Below are positions 36,257 through 45,433 of a DNA stretch of 64,000 nucleotides, piece after piece (the stretch's first letter is position 1; every line of letters begins with the position of its first letter). Origin of the DNA: Achromobacter sp. RTa (GTDB lineage Bacteria > Pseudomonadota > Gammaproteobacteria > Burkholderiales > Burkholderiaceae_B); the NCBI RefSeq assembly GCF_000757485.1, contig NZ_JPYO01000042.1, forward strand, positions 1 to 64,000, in the 5' to 3' direction. A program made the position numbers and the translations under genes. The notes beneath the pieces were generated by a model. That model ran no database searches, was not told the DNA's origin, and saw only the letters and a program-made list of their open reading frames with translations.

Positions 36257-37303
36257 ATGTTGAACCGACTACTTCCCGTCGCGGCGCTGCTGGCCCTGGC
36301 CGCGTTTTCCTGGAGCGGCAGCGACTACTACACGGGCCTGGCAATCAAACTCATGATCTACGCGATCTTCGCGCTGAGCCTGCAATTGCTGGTGGGCGGC
36401 GCGGGGCTGGTCAGCCTGGGCCATGCCGCCTTCTTCGGCATCGGCGCCTATGCCGCGGCGCTGCTGTCGCCCGAATCGGAGGCGGCCAGCCTGTGGCTGC
36501 TGCTGCCGGCCGCGGTGCTGGCTGCGGCGGCCTATGCCGCCGTGACAGGCGCGCTGGCGCTGCGCACGCGCGGCGTGTATTTCATCATGGTCACGCTGGC
36601 CTTTTCGCAGATGGCGTACTACGTGTTCCACGACACCGATATCGGCGGCGGCAGCGACGGCATCTACCTGTATTTCCGGCCCGAATTGTCGCTGGGCGGC
36701 TGGCTGCCCTTCGACCTGGGGAACGCACGCAGTTTCTATTTCTTCGTGCTGGCCTGGCTGGCGGCGGCCTGGGGCTTCCTGGCCCTGTTGCGGCGCTCTC
36801 CGTTCGGCGCGGCGCTGGCCGGCATCCGCATCAACGAACAGCGCATGCGCGCCGCCGGCTACTCGACCTATCCCTATAAGCTCGCCGCCTACGTCATCGG
36901 CGCCGCGCTGGCCAGCATCGCCGGCTTCCTGTTCGCGCTGAAGGACGGCTTCGTCACGCCCGAGCTGCTGGCCTGGGAGCAATCCGGGCTGGTCCTGCTG
37001 ATGGTGATCCTGGGCGGCATGGGCAGCCTGGGCGGGGCGGTGCTGGGCACCGTGGCGCTGGTGCTGCTGCAAGAGCTGTTCCAATCGCAGGCGCTGATGG
37101 GCGATTATGCGCGCCACTGGCACCTGCCGCTGGGCATCGCCATCATTGCGCTCGTGGCCCTGCTGCCCAACGGCCTGGCCGGGCTGCCCGCGCAGTTGCG
37201 CCGGCGCCGGACCGCCCGCGCCGCCTCGGCGCCCGACGCCGCGGCAGCCAGCCTCAAGCCCGCCCCCGCGCGCCTGCCCATCCAAGGAGAGCACCATGTC
37301 TGA
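36257..37303 (+). CDS. ABC importer permease, LivM type
   Basis: 348 aa second permease. LQLLVGGAGLVSLGHAAFFGIGAY near the N-terminus and LVLLMVILGGMGSLGGAVLG near the C-terminus are the LivM signatures, and the EAA-like loop RRSPFGAALAGIRINEQRMRA contacts the ATPase. The tail after residue 310 is Arg/Ala/Pro-rich and probably cytoplasmic. Its end overlaps the next gene by 8 bp. Confidence 0.93.
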   Translation: MLNRLLPVAALLALAAFSWSGSDYYTGLAIKLMIYAIFALSLQLLVGGAGLVSLGHAAFFGIGAYAAALLSPESEAASLWLLLPAAVLAAAAYAAVTGALALRTRGVYFIMVTLAFSQMAYYVFHDTDIGGGSDGIYLYFRPELSLGGWLPFDLGNARSFYFFVLAWLAAAWGFLALLRRSPFGAALAGIRINEQRMRAAGYSTYPYKLAAYVIGAALASIAGFLFALKDGFVTPELLAWEQSGLVLLMVILGGMGSLGGAVLGTVALVLLQELFQSQALMGDYARHWHLPLGIAIIALVALLPNGLAGLPAQLRRRRTARAASAPDAAAASLKPAPARLPIQGEHHV

Positions 37304-38056
37304 AGTCCTGCTTGCCGCCAGCGCGGTCACGCGCCGCTTCGGCGGCCTGACGGCCGTCAACGGCGTGTCGCTGGACCTGCGGCGGGGCCAGGTGCATGCC
37401 GTCATCGGCACCAACGGCGCGGGCAAGTCCACCCTGATCAACATCCTGTCGGGCGAGCTGGCGCCCAGCAGCGGCCAAGTCATGCTGGACGGGCGCGACG
37501 TCACCGCGTGGCGCCAGCCCGAGCGGGCCCGCGCCGGCCTGGGCCGCAGCTACCAGCGGTCGACCATCTTTCCCGAATTGAGCGTGTTCGAGAACTGCAG
37601 GCTGGCCGCCCAGGCGCGGCGCCAGCGGTTCTGGCACTGGTGGCGGCCCGCCTCGGACTGCCGCCGCAGCGCGGAACTGGCGCGGCATGCGCTGGACTGC
37701 ACCGGGCTGGCCGGCGATGCGGCGCGCGAGGCCGGGCTGCTGTCCCATGGCCGCAAGCGCCAGCTTGAAATCGCCATGTGCCTGGCGGGCGAACCTCAGG
37801 TGTTGCTGCTGGACGAACCGCTGGCCGGGATGGGCCCGGAGGAAACCGACCGCATCCTCGCGCTTTTGCAGGCGCTGAAATCCGGCCACGCCATCCTGCT
37901 GGTCGAGCACGACATGGACGCCGTCTTCCGCGTGGCGGAAACCATCACCGTCATGGTCAACGGCACCGCCATCGCCAGCGGCGCCCCCCGGGAAATCCGC
38001 GCCAACGCCGAGGTACGGACCGCCTACCTGGGCGAAGAGATGCGGGGAGACCCCAG

Positions 38057-38060
<4 letters not shown>
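37296..38060 (+). CDS. ABC importer ATPase, LivG type
   Basis: 254 aa. Walker A GTNGAGKSTLINILSG, signature region LLSHGRKRQLEIAMCLA (a variant of LSGGQ; the Leu-Ser-His-Gly form is usual in LivG homologues of this subgroup), Walker B VLLLDEPLAGM, and switch His in LLVEHDMDAVF. ATG at 37296 has AAGGAGA upstream. Overlaps LivM (8 bp) and LivF (4 bp) genes. Confidence 0.93.
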
Positions 38061-38757
<697 letters not shown>

Positions 38758-38767
<10 letters not shown>

Positions 38768-38847
38768 CCCAGGGTGGGCGTTTAGCCCAGGGTGGGCGTT
38801 TAGCCCAGGATGGGCATTCAGCCCAGGGTGGGCGTTCAGCCCAGGGC
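38758..38847. repeat. Five 18-bp hairpin repeats at the livF stop codon
   Basis: Five contiguous copies of GGGCGTTTAGCCCAGGGT (38758, 38776, 38794, 38812, 38830). The GGGC/GCCC pairing is conserved in all five while the 5-nt loop varies (GTTTA three times, ATTCA, GTTCA). The GCCC of one unit can also pair with GGGC of the next across AGGGT, so alternative folds exist. Copy 1 contains the stop codon of livF; copy 5 ends 10 bp from the stop of the convergent ATPase gene. No T-run. Confidence 0.93.
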
Positions 38848-38857
38848 GCGCCTTAGC

Positions 38858-39958
38858 TCAGCGGCGGGCTCCCTCCAGCACGCTCACGGTTTCGCCGTCC
38901 AGGGCGACGCACACGTCGGCGCCCTGGCGCAGGCCCGGATCGCGCCCCGCGCCGGCAACGCACTCCAGGTACAGCGGCGTGCCCCGAGGCGTGCGCAGCA
39001 GATAGTTCAGCAGGTTGCCTCCGTAGCCGACGGCTTCCACCCTCGCCTGCAGGCCTGGCTGCCCCGCCGGCGCCAGCCGCAGCTTGTGCGGCCGCACCAC
39101 GAGGCTCACGTTGTCTCCCGCGGCGCAGGCCGGCACCGGGCCGGGAATCCGGATGACTCCTCCCTCATAGTCCACCGCCACTTCCTCCTGCCCCACGGCG
39201 CGGACGGTGCCCTGCAGCACGTTGCTGCGGCCCAGGAACTCGGCCACGAACAGGCTTGCGGGCCGTTCATAGAGCTCCGACGGCGAACCGATCTGCGCGA
39301 TGCGGCCCTGGTTGAAGATGACGATGCGGTCGGACATCGACAGCGCCTCTTCCTGATCGTGCGTGACATACAGGAACGACGCGCCCGATTCCTTGTTCAG
39401 CTTGCGAAGCTCCCATTGCAGATCGGCGCGCAGTTTCTTGTCCAGCGCCGAAAGAGGTTCGTCCAGCAGCAATGCGTCGGGCCGGTAGACCAGGGCGCGG
39501 GCCAACGCCACGCGCTGCTGCTGCCCCCCGGAAAGCTGCCTGGGATAACGTCCGGCATATGCGCCCAGCTGCACCTGCTCCAATGCCGCCCGCGCGCGGG
39601 CGCGCGCCTCGCTGCCCGCCACCCCGCGTATGGACAGCGGAAACCTGACGTTCTGCTCCACGGTCATGTGGGGAAACAGCGCATAGCCCTGGAACACCAT
39701 GCCGAAGCCCCGGTCTTCGGGCGGGCGGCGGGTGATCGGAGCGCCACGGTGGTAGATCTCGCCCGCGCTCGGCGTGACGAAGCCAGCGATCGACATCAAG
39801 GTCGTCGTCTTGCCGGACCCCGAAGGGCCCAGCAGCGTCAGGAATTCACCCGGGGCCAGCGAAAAATCGATGCCGTCCAGCGCCGCCGTCGAACCGAACA
39901 GCTTGCGCAGTCCCTGCACCCGCAAGAGCGGCGCAACCGAAGAATGAGCTGAATTCAT
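38858..39958 (-). CDS. Polyamine-type ABC importer ATPase (PotA-like)
   Basis: 366 aa from ATG at 39958, which overlaps the stop of the preceding permease gene as ATGA. Walker A GPSGSGKTTTLMSI, signature LSGGQQQRVALARAL, Walker B ALLLDEPLSALDKKLR, switch YVTHDQEEAL. A C-terminal TOBE domain follows (SNVLQGTVRAVGQEEVAVDY). This length and domain pair is typical of PotA/CysA-type ATPases. Last gene of the leftward operon. Confidence 0.93.
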   Translation of the reverse strand: MNSAHSSVAPLLRVQGLRKLFGSTAALDGIDFSLAPGEFLTLLGPSGSGKTTTLMSIAGFVTPSAGEIYHRGAPITRRPPEDRGFGMVFQGYALFPHMTVEQNVRFPLSIRGVAGSEARARARAALEQVQLGAYAGRYPRQLSGGQQQRVALARALVYRPDALLLDEPLSALDKKLRADLQWELRKLNKESGASFLYVTHDQEEALSMSDRIVIFNQGRIAQIGSPSELYERPASLFVAEFLGRSNVLQGTVRAVGQEEVAVDYEGGVIRIPGPVPACAAGDNVSLVVRPHKLRLAPAGQPGLQARVEAVGYGGNLLNYLLRTPRGTPLYLECVAGAGRDPGLRQGADVCVALDGETVSVLEGARR

Positions 39959-40758
39959 GAGGACTCCCGCTTTTCTTTCCGGTGCGCGAGCAGGCGCTCC
40001 ACGCACAGGCAAATGAAGGTGATCAAGATCATCAGGGTGGCCACGGCAGCGATCGTGGGATCCACGTTTTCGTTGATTCCGTCCCACATCGCCCGCGGCA
40101 ACAGATAGACGTTGCGCGTCGTGATGAACAGCAGGACGACCAGTTCATCCCACGACACGATGAACGCGAAGATGGCGCCCGAAACAATGCCCGGACGGAT
40201 GCCCGGCAGCGTGATTCGTGACAGCACCTGCAAGGGCCGCGCGCCCATCGAACGCGCGGCCTGCTCCAGCCGCGGATCGAAATTGGCCAGCGCGGATCCC
40301 ACCGACACGAAGACGAAAGGCGTGGCCGCGACCACATGGGCGAGCACCACGCCCGTGTACGTGTCGAGCAGCCCCAAGTCGATATACAGGCGGTAGTACG
40401 CCAGCGCTCCCACGATGGTGGGAACGATGAGGGGCAGCAAGGCCAGCATGCGCACCAGGCCGCCCAGCCGCGCGCCCAGCTTCCAGGCGCCGATGGCGGC
40501 GGCGCAGCCCAGGCTGGTAGCGGCCAGCGTGGACACCGCCGACACGGCGATGCTTTGCAGCAGGCTGTCGCGCCAGACCGGACTTTCCACCAGTTGCCGG
40601 TAATGCTGCAACGACCATGAATCCGCCGGAAACGAAAGATAGCTACGGTCGGTGAACGACACGGGTATCACCACCAGCGCCGGCAGGAACAGATACGCCA
40701 GCACCAGCACCGCGCACACCGCCGCGCCTGCGAACCACCAGGATGGACGTATGCTCAT
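39955..40758 (-). CDS. Polyamine-type ABC permease (PotC-like)
   Basis: 267 aa, about six helices, with the EAA motif AARSMGARPLQVLSRITLPG facing the ATPase. The N-terminal LVLAYLFLPALVVIPVSFTD and the order after a PotB-like gene identify the PotC position. ATG at 40758 overlaps the stop of the preceding permease gene (ATGA), and its own stop overlaps the ATPase start. Confidence 0.92.
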   Translation of the reverse strand: MSIRPSWWFAGAAVCAVLVLAYLFLPALVVIPVSFTDRSYLSFPADSWSLQHYRQLVESPVWRDSLLQSIAVSAVSTLAATSLGCAAAIGAWKLGARLGGLVRMLALLPLIVPTIVGALAYYRLYIDLGLLDTYTGVVLAHVVAATPFVFVSVGSALANFDPRLEQAARSMGARPLQVLSRITLPGIRPGIVSGAIFAFIVSWDELVVLLFITTRNVYLLPRAMWDGINENVDPTIAAVATLMILITFICLCVERLLAHRKEKRESS

Positions 40759-41582
40759 GGCGCACCGAACAGGGAAGGAACGCGCACACAGCGCGACATC
40801 AGGACCAGGCTCAGCACCACCGCGGCGAGCAAGGCGCTTGCGAATGCCGTGGAAATCCCCCAGTTCATGGTTTCGCTGATGCCGAACTCGATGTATTGGG
40901 CCACCATCACGGTCTTGCCGCCGCCCAGCAGGGCCGGAGTAATGAAGAAGCCGAGGCAGAAAATGAAGACGAGCACTGCCGCCGCCAGCACGCCCGGCAG
41001 GGACAGCGGGAGGTACACGCGCAGGAACGTGCGCACGGGTCCGGCTCCCAGCGCCCGGGACGCCGCCATCAGGGAACGGTCCATGCCCAGCATATTGGTC
41101 AGCATCGGCAGCACCGCGTATGGGATCATGTAATGCACCATGCCGATCAGCACGCCGGTTTCGTTGCGCAGGAGAGCCAGAGGCCGGTCGACCATTCCCA
41201 GCGCCATGAGCGTCGCGTTGACCACGCCTTCCCTGGACAACAGCAATACCCAGGCGAATGCCCGGACCAGCACCGACAGCCAGAACGGCACCAGCAGGCA
41301 GATCGTCATCCAGCTGCGCACGTGCGCAGGCACGTTGGCCATGACGTAGGCCACGACGTAGCCCAGCACCAGGGCGATCAAGGTCGTCCAGATGCATATC
41401 CTGGCGGTGGTCGCCATGATCTTGAGATAGAGCGGCTGCGTGAACAGCGCCACGTAATTGCCGATGCCGGGCACGGGCTCCGTGAAGCTGATCGCCAGGA
41501 TGCGCAAGACCGGCAACAGGAAAAGCCCCCCAACCAGCAACACCACGGGCAAGACCAGCGCGACGGGTAGCGAACGCTGCAT
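40755..41582 (-). CDS. Polyamine-type ABC permease (PotB-like)
   Basis: 275 aa, six predicted helices, with the EAA motif MAASRALGAGPVRTFLRVYLPLSLPG. N-terminal helix LVLPVVLLVGGLFLLPVLRI. Located 3 bp after the amidohydrolase stop, so expression is tightly linked to it. Confidence 0.92.
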   Translation of the reverse strand: MQRSLPVALVLPVVLLVGGLFLLPVLRILAISFTEPVPGIGNYVALFTQPLYLKIMATTARICIWTTLIALVLGYVVAYVMANVPAHVRSWMTICLLVPFWLSVLVRAFAWVLLLSREGVVNATLMALGMVDRPLALLRNETGVLIGMVHYMIPYAVLPMLTNMLGMDRSLMAASRALGAGPVRTFLRVYLPLSLPGVLAAAVLVFIFCLGFFITPALLGGGKTVMVAQYIEFGISETMNWGISTAFASALLAAVVLSLVLMSRCVRVPSLFGAP

Positions 41583-41585
41583 GAT

Positions 41586-43223
41586 TCAGTCCTCCTCGGG
41601 AAGTTCGTCCGCCCAGGACGCAAGCGGCGACCGGAAGGCGACGCGCCCGCCGACCACCGTCGCGCGCACCTCCGTTTCGCGGATCGCGTCGGCGGGGATG
41701 CCGTACAGGTCCCGGTCCAGCACGATCAGATCGGCCAGCTTGCCCGGGGCCAGCGAGCCCTTGGATCCCGCCTGCCGTTCGGCGATGGCGGGATTGACGG
41801 TATAGCAACGCATGGCTTCGTCCACCGAGATCGCCTGTGCGGCGCCGATCTCGGCGCCCGACGCGGTCTTGCGCGTGACCATGGACCACATGCCGAGAAA
41901 CGGATTGCGGTCGCAGACCGGGGCGTCCGAATGCCCGCAGACCAGCACGCCCCTGTCCAGCATGTCGCGATGGGGCCAGAGCCACGGCCAATCGGAAGCG
42001 GGCCGATTGCGCAAATAGGCATCGCCCAGGTTGTAGGCGAAACCGGCCGCCGAAGAGTCGATCACGCCCAGCTTCGCCATGCGTTGCTGGATGGAGGGCG
42101 GCGCGCAGCAGCAATGCTCGATGCGCGGGGGGACGGCGCCGGGATGCGCGGCCATGGCCTTCTCGAACGCATCCAGCGCGAAATCGATGCCGCGGTCGCC
42201 GTTTCCGGTTGCGGCCGCCTGCAGGCCCGCACCCATGACCCGGCCGACCTTGAATGCGAGCTCGTCGGCCGAGAAATTCACATCGCCGAACTCGGGCGGT
42301 TCCCTCCCGGCGCCGGCATGCGCCGCATAAGGCTCGTAGTACGCGGCTGTGCGGCCGCTGGTGCTGCCGTCCGATCCGTACTCGACGCCCAGCAGGCGCA
42401 GGTACTCGTCGCCATCGCCGAAGCGGGCGCCGGAATGCAGGACTTCGTCGACCAGCGCCTCGTCGCGCCCGTTGAGCATCATGCCCACGCGCACCCGCAA
42501 GCCGCCCGCGGCATGCAGGCGCCGATAGGCCTGCATGGCCAGGCCGCTGGTCAGCGCGTTGTGCACGCTGGTGATGCCCAGCCTGGCCATCTCCCCGAAG
42601 ATCGCCGGATAGCCGCCCAGATAATCTTCGATCCGGTCGCCCGCCGCGATATGCGTGGTGAACGCAAACACGCCCCGGCCGCGAGCCATGCCCGCCTGCT
42701 CGTTCAGGCAGCGATCGGGCACCGAGCGCGTGAGGCCGCTGGCCTTCAGAGCCTCGAATGCGGCCAGGCTGCCCACGCCGACCTGCGCGTCGCGCCGCAG
42801 CAGGAATACCGCGCGCCCGGGCGCCGCGGCATCCAGCGCCGAGCGCAGGGGATAGCCGCCGATATCGTTTTCGTCGAGGCGGAAGCCCAGGTACCAGGCG
42901 CCCGCGGGCGCCTTGCGATGAAACGCCGCAATGCGTTCGAGCAGAACGGCCTGGGCGGAGATTCCCGACAGGTCGTCCCAGCGCCCCGCCTTCACCGCCT
43001 GCCCGTCCGGATGGCAGTGGCTGTCGTTGATGCCCGGCATGGCGAACGCTCCCGCCAGTCCGACTCGGGCGGTGCCGGGGCCGGCCAGCGCCAGGCAATC
43101 AGCGTCGGTCCCTGCTCCGATGATCCGGCCGCCGCGTATCGCCAGCGCCTGCACCACGCCCAGGGAAGCATCCAGCGTGGCGATACGGCCGCCATGCAAT
43201 ACCATATCCGCGTATGCGCTCAT
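41586..43223 (-). CDS. Amidohydrolase, YtcJ-like
   Basis: 545 aa metal-dependent hydrolase of the amidohydrolase superfamily. N-terminal AMPGINDSHCHPDGQAV supplies the HxH metal motif (in the form SHCHPD), and CGHSDAPVCDRNPF near 420 has the Asp of the active site. The C-terminal ATVVGGRVAF returns to the beta-sandwich domain. The close resemblance is to YtcJ-type N-substituted formamide deformylases and related amidases. It lies inside an ABC importer operon between the receptor and the permeases, so it probably hydrolyses the imported compound, perhaps an amide of a polyamine. No signal peptide; cytoplasmic. Confidence 0.87.
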   Translation of the reverse strand: MSAYADMVLHGGRIATLDASLGVVQALAIRGGRIIGAGTDADCLALAGPGTARVGLAGAFAMPGINDSHCHPDGQAVKAGRWDDLSGISAQAVLLERIAAFHRKAPAGAWYLGFRLDENDIGGYPLRSALDAAAPGRAVFLLRRDAQVGVGSLAAFEALKASGLTRSVPDRCLNEQAGMARGRGVFAFTTHIAAGDRIEDYLGGYPAIFGEMARLGITSVHNALTSGLAMQAYRRLHAAGGLRVRVGMMLNGRDEALVDEVLHSGARFGDGDEYLRLLGVEYGSDGSTSGRTAAYYEPYAAHAGAGREPPEFGDVNFSADELAFKVGRVMGAGLQAAATGNGDRGIDFALDAFEKAMAAHPGAVPPRIEHCCCAPPSIQQRMAKLGVIDSSAAGFAYNLGDAYLRNRPASDWPWLWPHRDMLDRGVLVCGHSDAPVCDRNPFLGMWSMVTRKTASGAEIGAAQAISVDEAMRCYTVNPAIAERQAGSKGSLAPGKLADLIVLDRDLYGIPADAIRETEVRATVVGGRVAFRSPLASWADELPEED

Positions 43224-43232
43224 GCTGCCCGC

Positions 43233-44354
43233 TCAACCGGTGATCACTTTGACGTACTCGTTATAGATGCGGTCCTGGTTGTCGCCATGCCAGGTCGCGT
43301 TGGCCACGATCTGCTGCTTGAAATTCTCGTCGTCCGTGGGATTGTCCTTGCGCAATTCGGGCGGCACCAGCGCGCTGGCCGCGGGATTGGCAGGGCCATT
43401 GCCCATGAGCCGGAGCAACTCGATCTGGCTCTCCGGGGACTGGGTGGACGCGATGAAGTCGAATACCTTGCGTCCCGCGGGGTTGCCCTTGGGCACCAGC
43501 CAGCCCGCCGGGATCAGGATGCCCTGGTTCCAGGTGAAATCGATGCTGGAGCCGGGCTCCCGGCGCATCACCACCGCACGGGTGTGCCACATCAGGCCCA
43601 TCGTGGCCTCGCCCTGCCGCAACAGTTGCTGGCTCTCCGCCCCGGTCTTCCAGAAAATGGCGTGTTCCTTGATCGCGGCGATCTTGTCCAGCGCGCGCTT
43701 TTCATCGATGGGGTAGATCTTGCTGGCGTCCGCGGGCACGCCGTCCGCCATCAACGCGGCCTCGAGCGAGGCCAGCACGCGGTCCGGCAAAATGCGCGTT
43801 CCGGGAAAATCCTTGGTGTTCCAGAAGTCGGCCCAGGTCTTGGGAACGCGGTCGCCAAAGGCTTTCTTATCGTAGGCCAGGACGAAGCTGTAGATGAAAT
43901 GCGAAACCCCGTACTCGCTGCTGAATCCCGGGCGGACCTTGTTCCGGTCCACGATCGAATAATCGATCGGCTCCAGATAGCCCCGCTTGCCCAGCGAATG
44001 CGCCGCCGCGAGATTGGCGTCGCATACGTCCCACACCACGTTCCTGGATTCCACCATGGTGCGGATCTTGCCGAAAGAAGGCCCGGTTCCGTCGAACTCC
44101 ACCTTGGTGCCCGTGGCCTTTTCAAACGGCTTTCCCCAGACGGTGGGCTGGTGCTTGATGGCGTCTCCGCCCCAATTGCAGACCACGATCTTCCCTGCGT
44201 CCGCATGCGCGCGGCGCAGCGGCAGCATGGCGGATACGCCCGCGGCGCCCAACAAGGCCAGGAGCTGGCGCCTGCGCGCGGAAGACAGCGTGGGATCGCT
44301 CAGCGCAAGGCGCGCCGCATCGGTCATGCAAGGATCTTGCGTGGGCATCTTCAT
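43233..44354 (-). CDS. Polyamine-type ABC substrate-binding protein, probable Tat export
   Basis: 373 aa, PotD/PotF-like extracellular solute-binding protein: KIVVCNWGGDAIKHQPTVW at the start of the mature part, then YGVSHFIYSFVLAYDKKAFG and LPDRVLASLEAALMADG. The leader has SARRRQLLALLGAAGVSAML, twin arginines before a short hydrophobic core, which suggests Tat export as in many family members. First gene of the operon: receptor, amidohydrolase, PotB, PotC, PotA. ATG at 44354 has GGAG 8 nt upstream. Confidence 0.9.
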   Translation of the reverse strand: MKMPTQDPCMTDAARLALSDPTLSSARRRQLLALLGAAGVSAMLPLRRAHADAGKIVVCNWGGDAIKHQPTVWGKPFEKATGTKVEFDGTGPSFGKIRTMVESRNVVWDVCDANLAAAHSLGKRGYLEPIDYSIVDRNKVRPGFSSEYGVSHFIYSFVLAYDKKAFGDRVPKTWADFWNTKDFPGTRILPDRVLASLEAALMADGVPADASKIYPIDEKRALDKIAAIKEHAIFWKTGAESQQLLRQGEATMGLMWHTRAVVMRREPGSSIDFTWNQGILIPAGWLVPKGNPAGRKVFDFIASTQSPESQIELLRLMGNGPANPAASALVPPELRKDNPTDDENFKQQIVANATWHGDNQDRIYNEYVKVITG

Positions 44355-44408
44355 CTGCTGGCTCCGGAAGGAATCGAAGGAGCAGGCATGATGACGACGC
44401 GGTTTCTT

Positions 44409-44423
44409 TCATGCAATATATGA
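44409..44423. promoter_or_regulatory. Dyad between receptor and LysR genes
   Basis: TCAT, 7 nt, ATGA in an AT-rich pocket (TTTCATGCAATATATGAG) of the 109-bp divergent region. It has the size and position of a LysR operator, but the arms are short. Confidence 0.35.
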
Positions 44424-44463
44424 GTTTTGCACCTATCCGGACTTCCCCTAGGCGCCTTCCCTC

Positions 44464-45420
44464 ATGAGCCCTCGCGCGCATCTCGGCCTGAGCAGATCCC
44501 ACGAATTGCGCGAACCCAGTTTCGCGCAGCTGGGCGTCTTCAATGCAATCATGATTTCAGGCTCCGTATCGCGCGCGGCAAAGCTGCTGGGCATGACGCA
44601 ATCGGCCGCGAGCAAGATGCTGCGCCAACTGGAGGACGACACTGGCCTGGTGCTGTTCGAACGCACCCACCAGCGCCTCGTTCCCACTCCGCAGGCGCTG
44701 CAACTGCACGAAAGCGTCGAACACCTCTACGGCTCGTACGGCGTGGTCCAGCGGCTGATCGGCAGCCTCGCCAACCCCGACCATGGCAACGTGACCGTGG
44801 CGGCCATTCCCACGCAGGCCGCGACCTTTCTTCCCGAAGCCGTGAAGCGGCTGCGCGCACGGCATCCCGGCATCACCGTCACGCTGGAGATCCTTGCCAA
44901 CCAGCCCATCGTCGAGCGCGTGCTGAACGGGCAGGCGGATTTCGGCCTGGTGCATGACCTCACCGCGTCGCCCGACACCCACAATGAAGACCTCGGGCCT
45001 CAGCACCTGGTCTGCGTGGCGGCCCGCGGCCACCGCTTTGCCGGCCACGAGCACGTCACCGCGCAGGACCTCAAGTCCGAGACTTTCCTGTCCTACGGGC
45101 CGCAAACGAATTTCGGAAGCTTCCTGGAAATCGCATTCACCGAGGCGGGCCTGCACATGCCGGTATCGGTGGAGGTCACCTCGTCGGCGGCGCTGCTGGC
45201 GCTGATACGGGCCGGCGTAGGGGTCGGCCTGGTGGAACCCGCGGCGATCGCTCCTTTTCCGCTGGATCAGTTCGTGATCAGGCCCTTTCGCCCCAGCCTG
45301 CTCATTCACTCGCGCATCGTGCGCTCGCGGATACGGCCGCTGACGCGCCACGCGGAATTGCTGCTTGAGGAATACCGCGCCGTCGTCACCGCGCCCCAGC
45401 CCGAGTATTTCCTGGCCTGA
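44464..45420 (+). CDS. LysR-family regulator
   Basis: 318 aa. HTH at about 20-80 (FNAIMISGSVSRAAKLLGMT, QSAASKMLRQLEDDTGL), then an effector domain (NVTVAAIPTQAATFLPEAVK). It is divergent from the polyamine-type importer operon and convergent with the ThDP-enzyme gene, so it probably controls the importer. Ligand unknown. Confidence 0.9.
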   Translation: MSPRAHLGLSRSHELREPSFAQLGVFNAIMISGSVSRAAKLLGMTQSAASKMLRQLEDDTGLVLFERTHQRLVPTPQALQLHESVEHLYGSYGVVQRLIGSLANPDHGNVTVAAIPTQAATFLPEAVKRLRARHPGITVTLEILANQPIVERVLNGQADFGLVHDLTASPDTHNEDLGPQHLVCVAARGHRFAGHEHVTAQDLKSETFLSYGPQTNFGSFLEIAFTEAGLHMPVSVEVTSSAALLALIRAGVGVGLVEPAAIAPFPLDQFVIRPFRPSLLIHSRIVRSRIRPLTRHAELLLEEYRAVVTAPQPEYFLA

Positions 45421-45433
45421 GGCGCGGAGCCGT

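Noticed and set aside
39955-43098. 1047-residue minus-strand frame across permeases and amidohydrolase
   Set aside because: Shadow frame; the three genes beneath it have family motifs and coupled start/stop overlaps.
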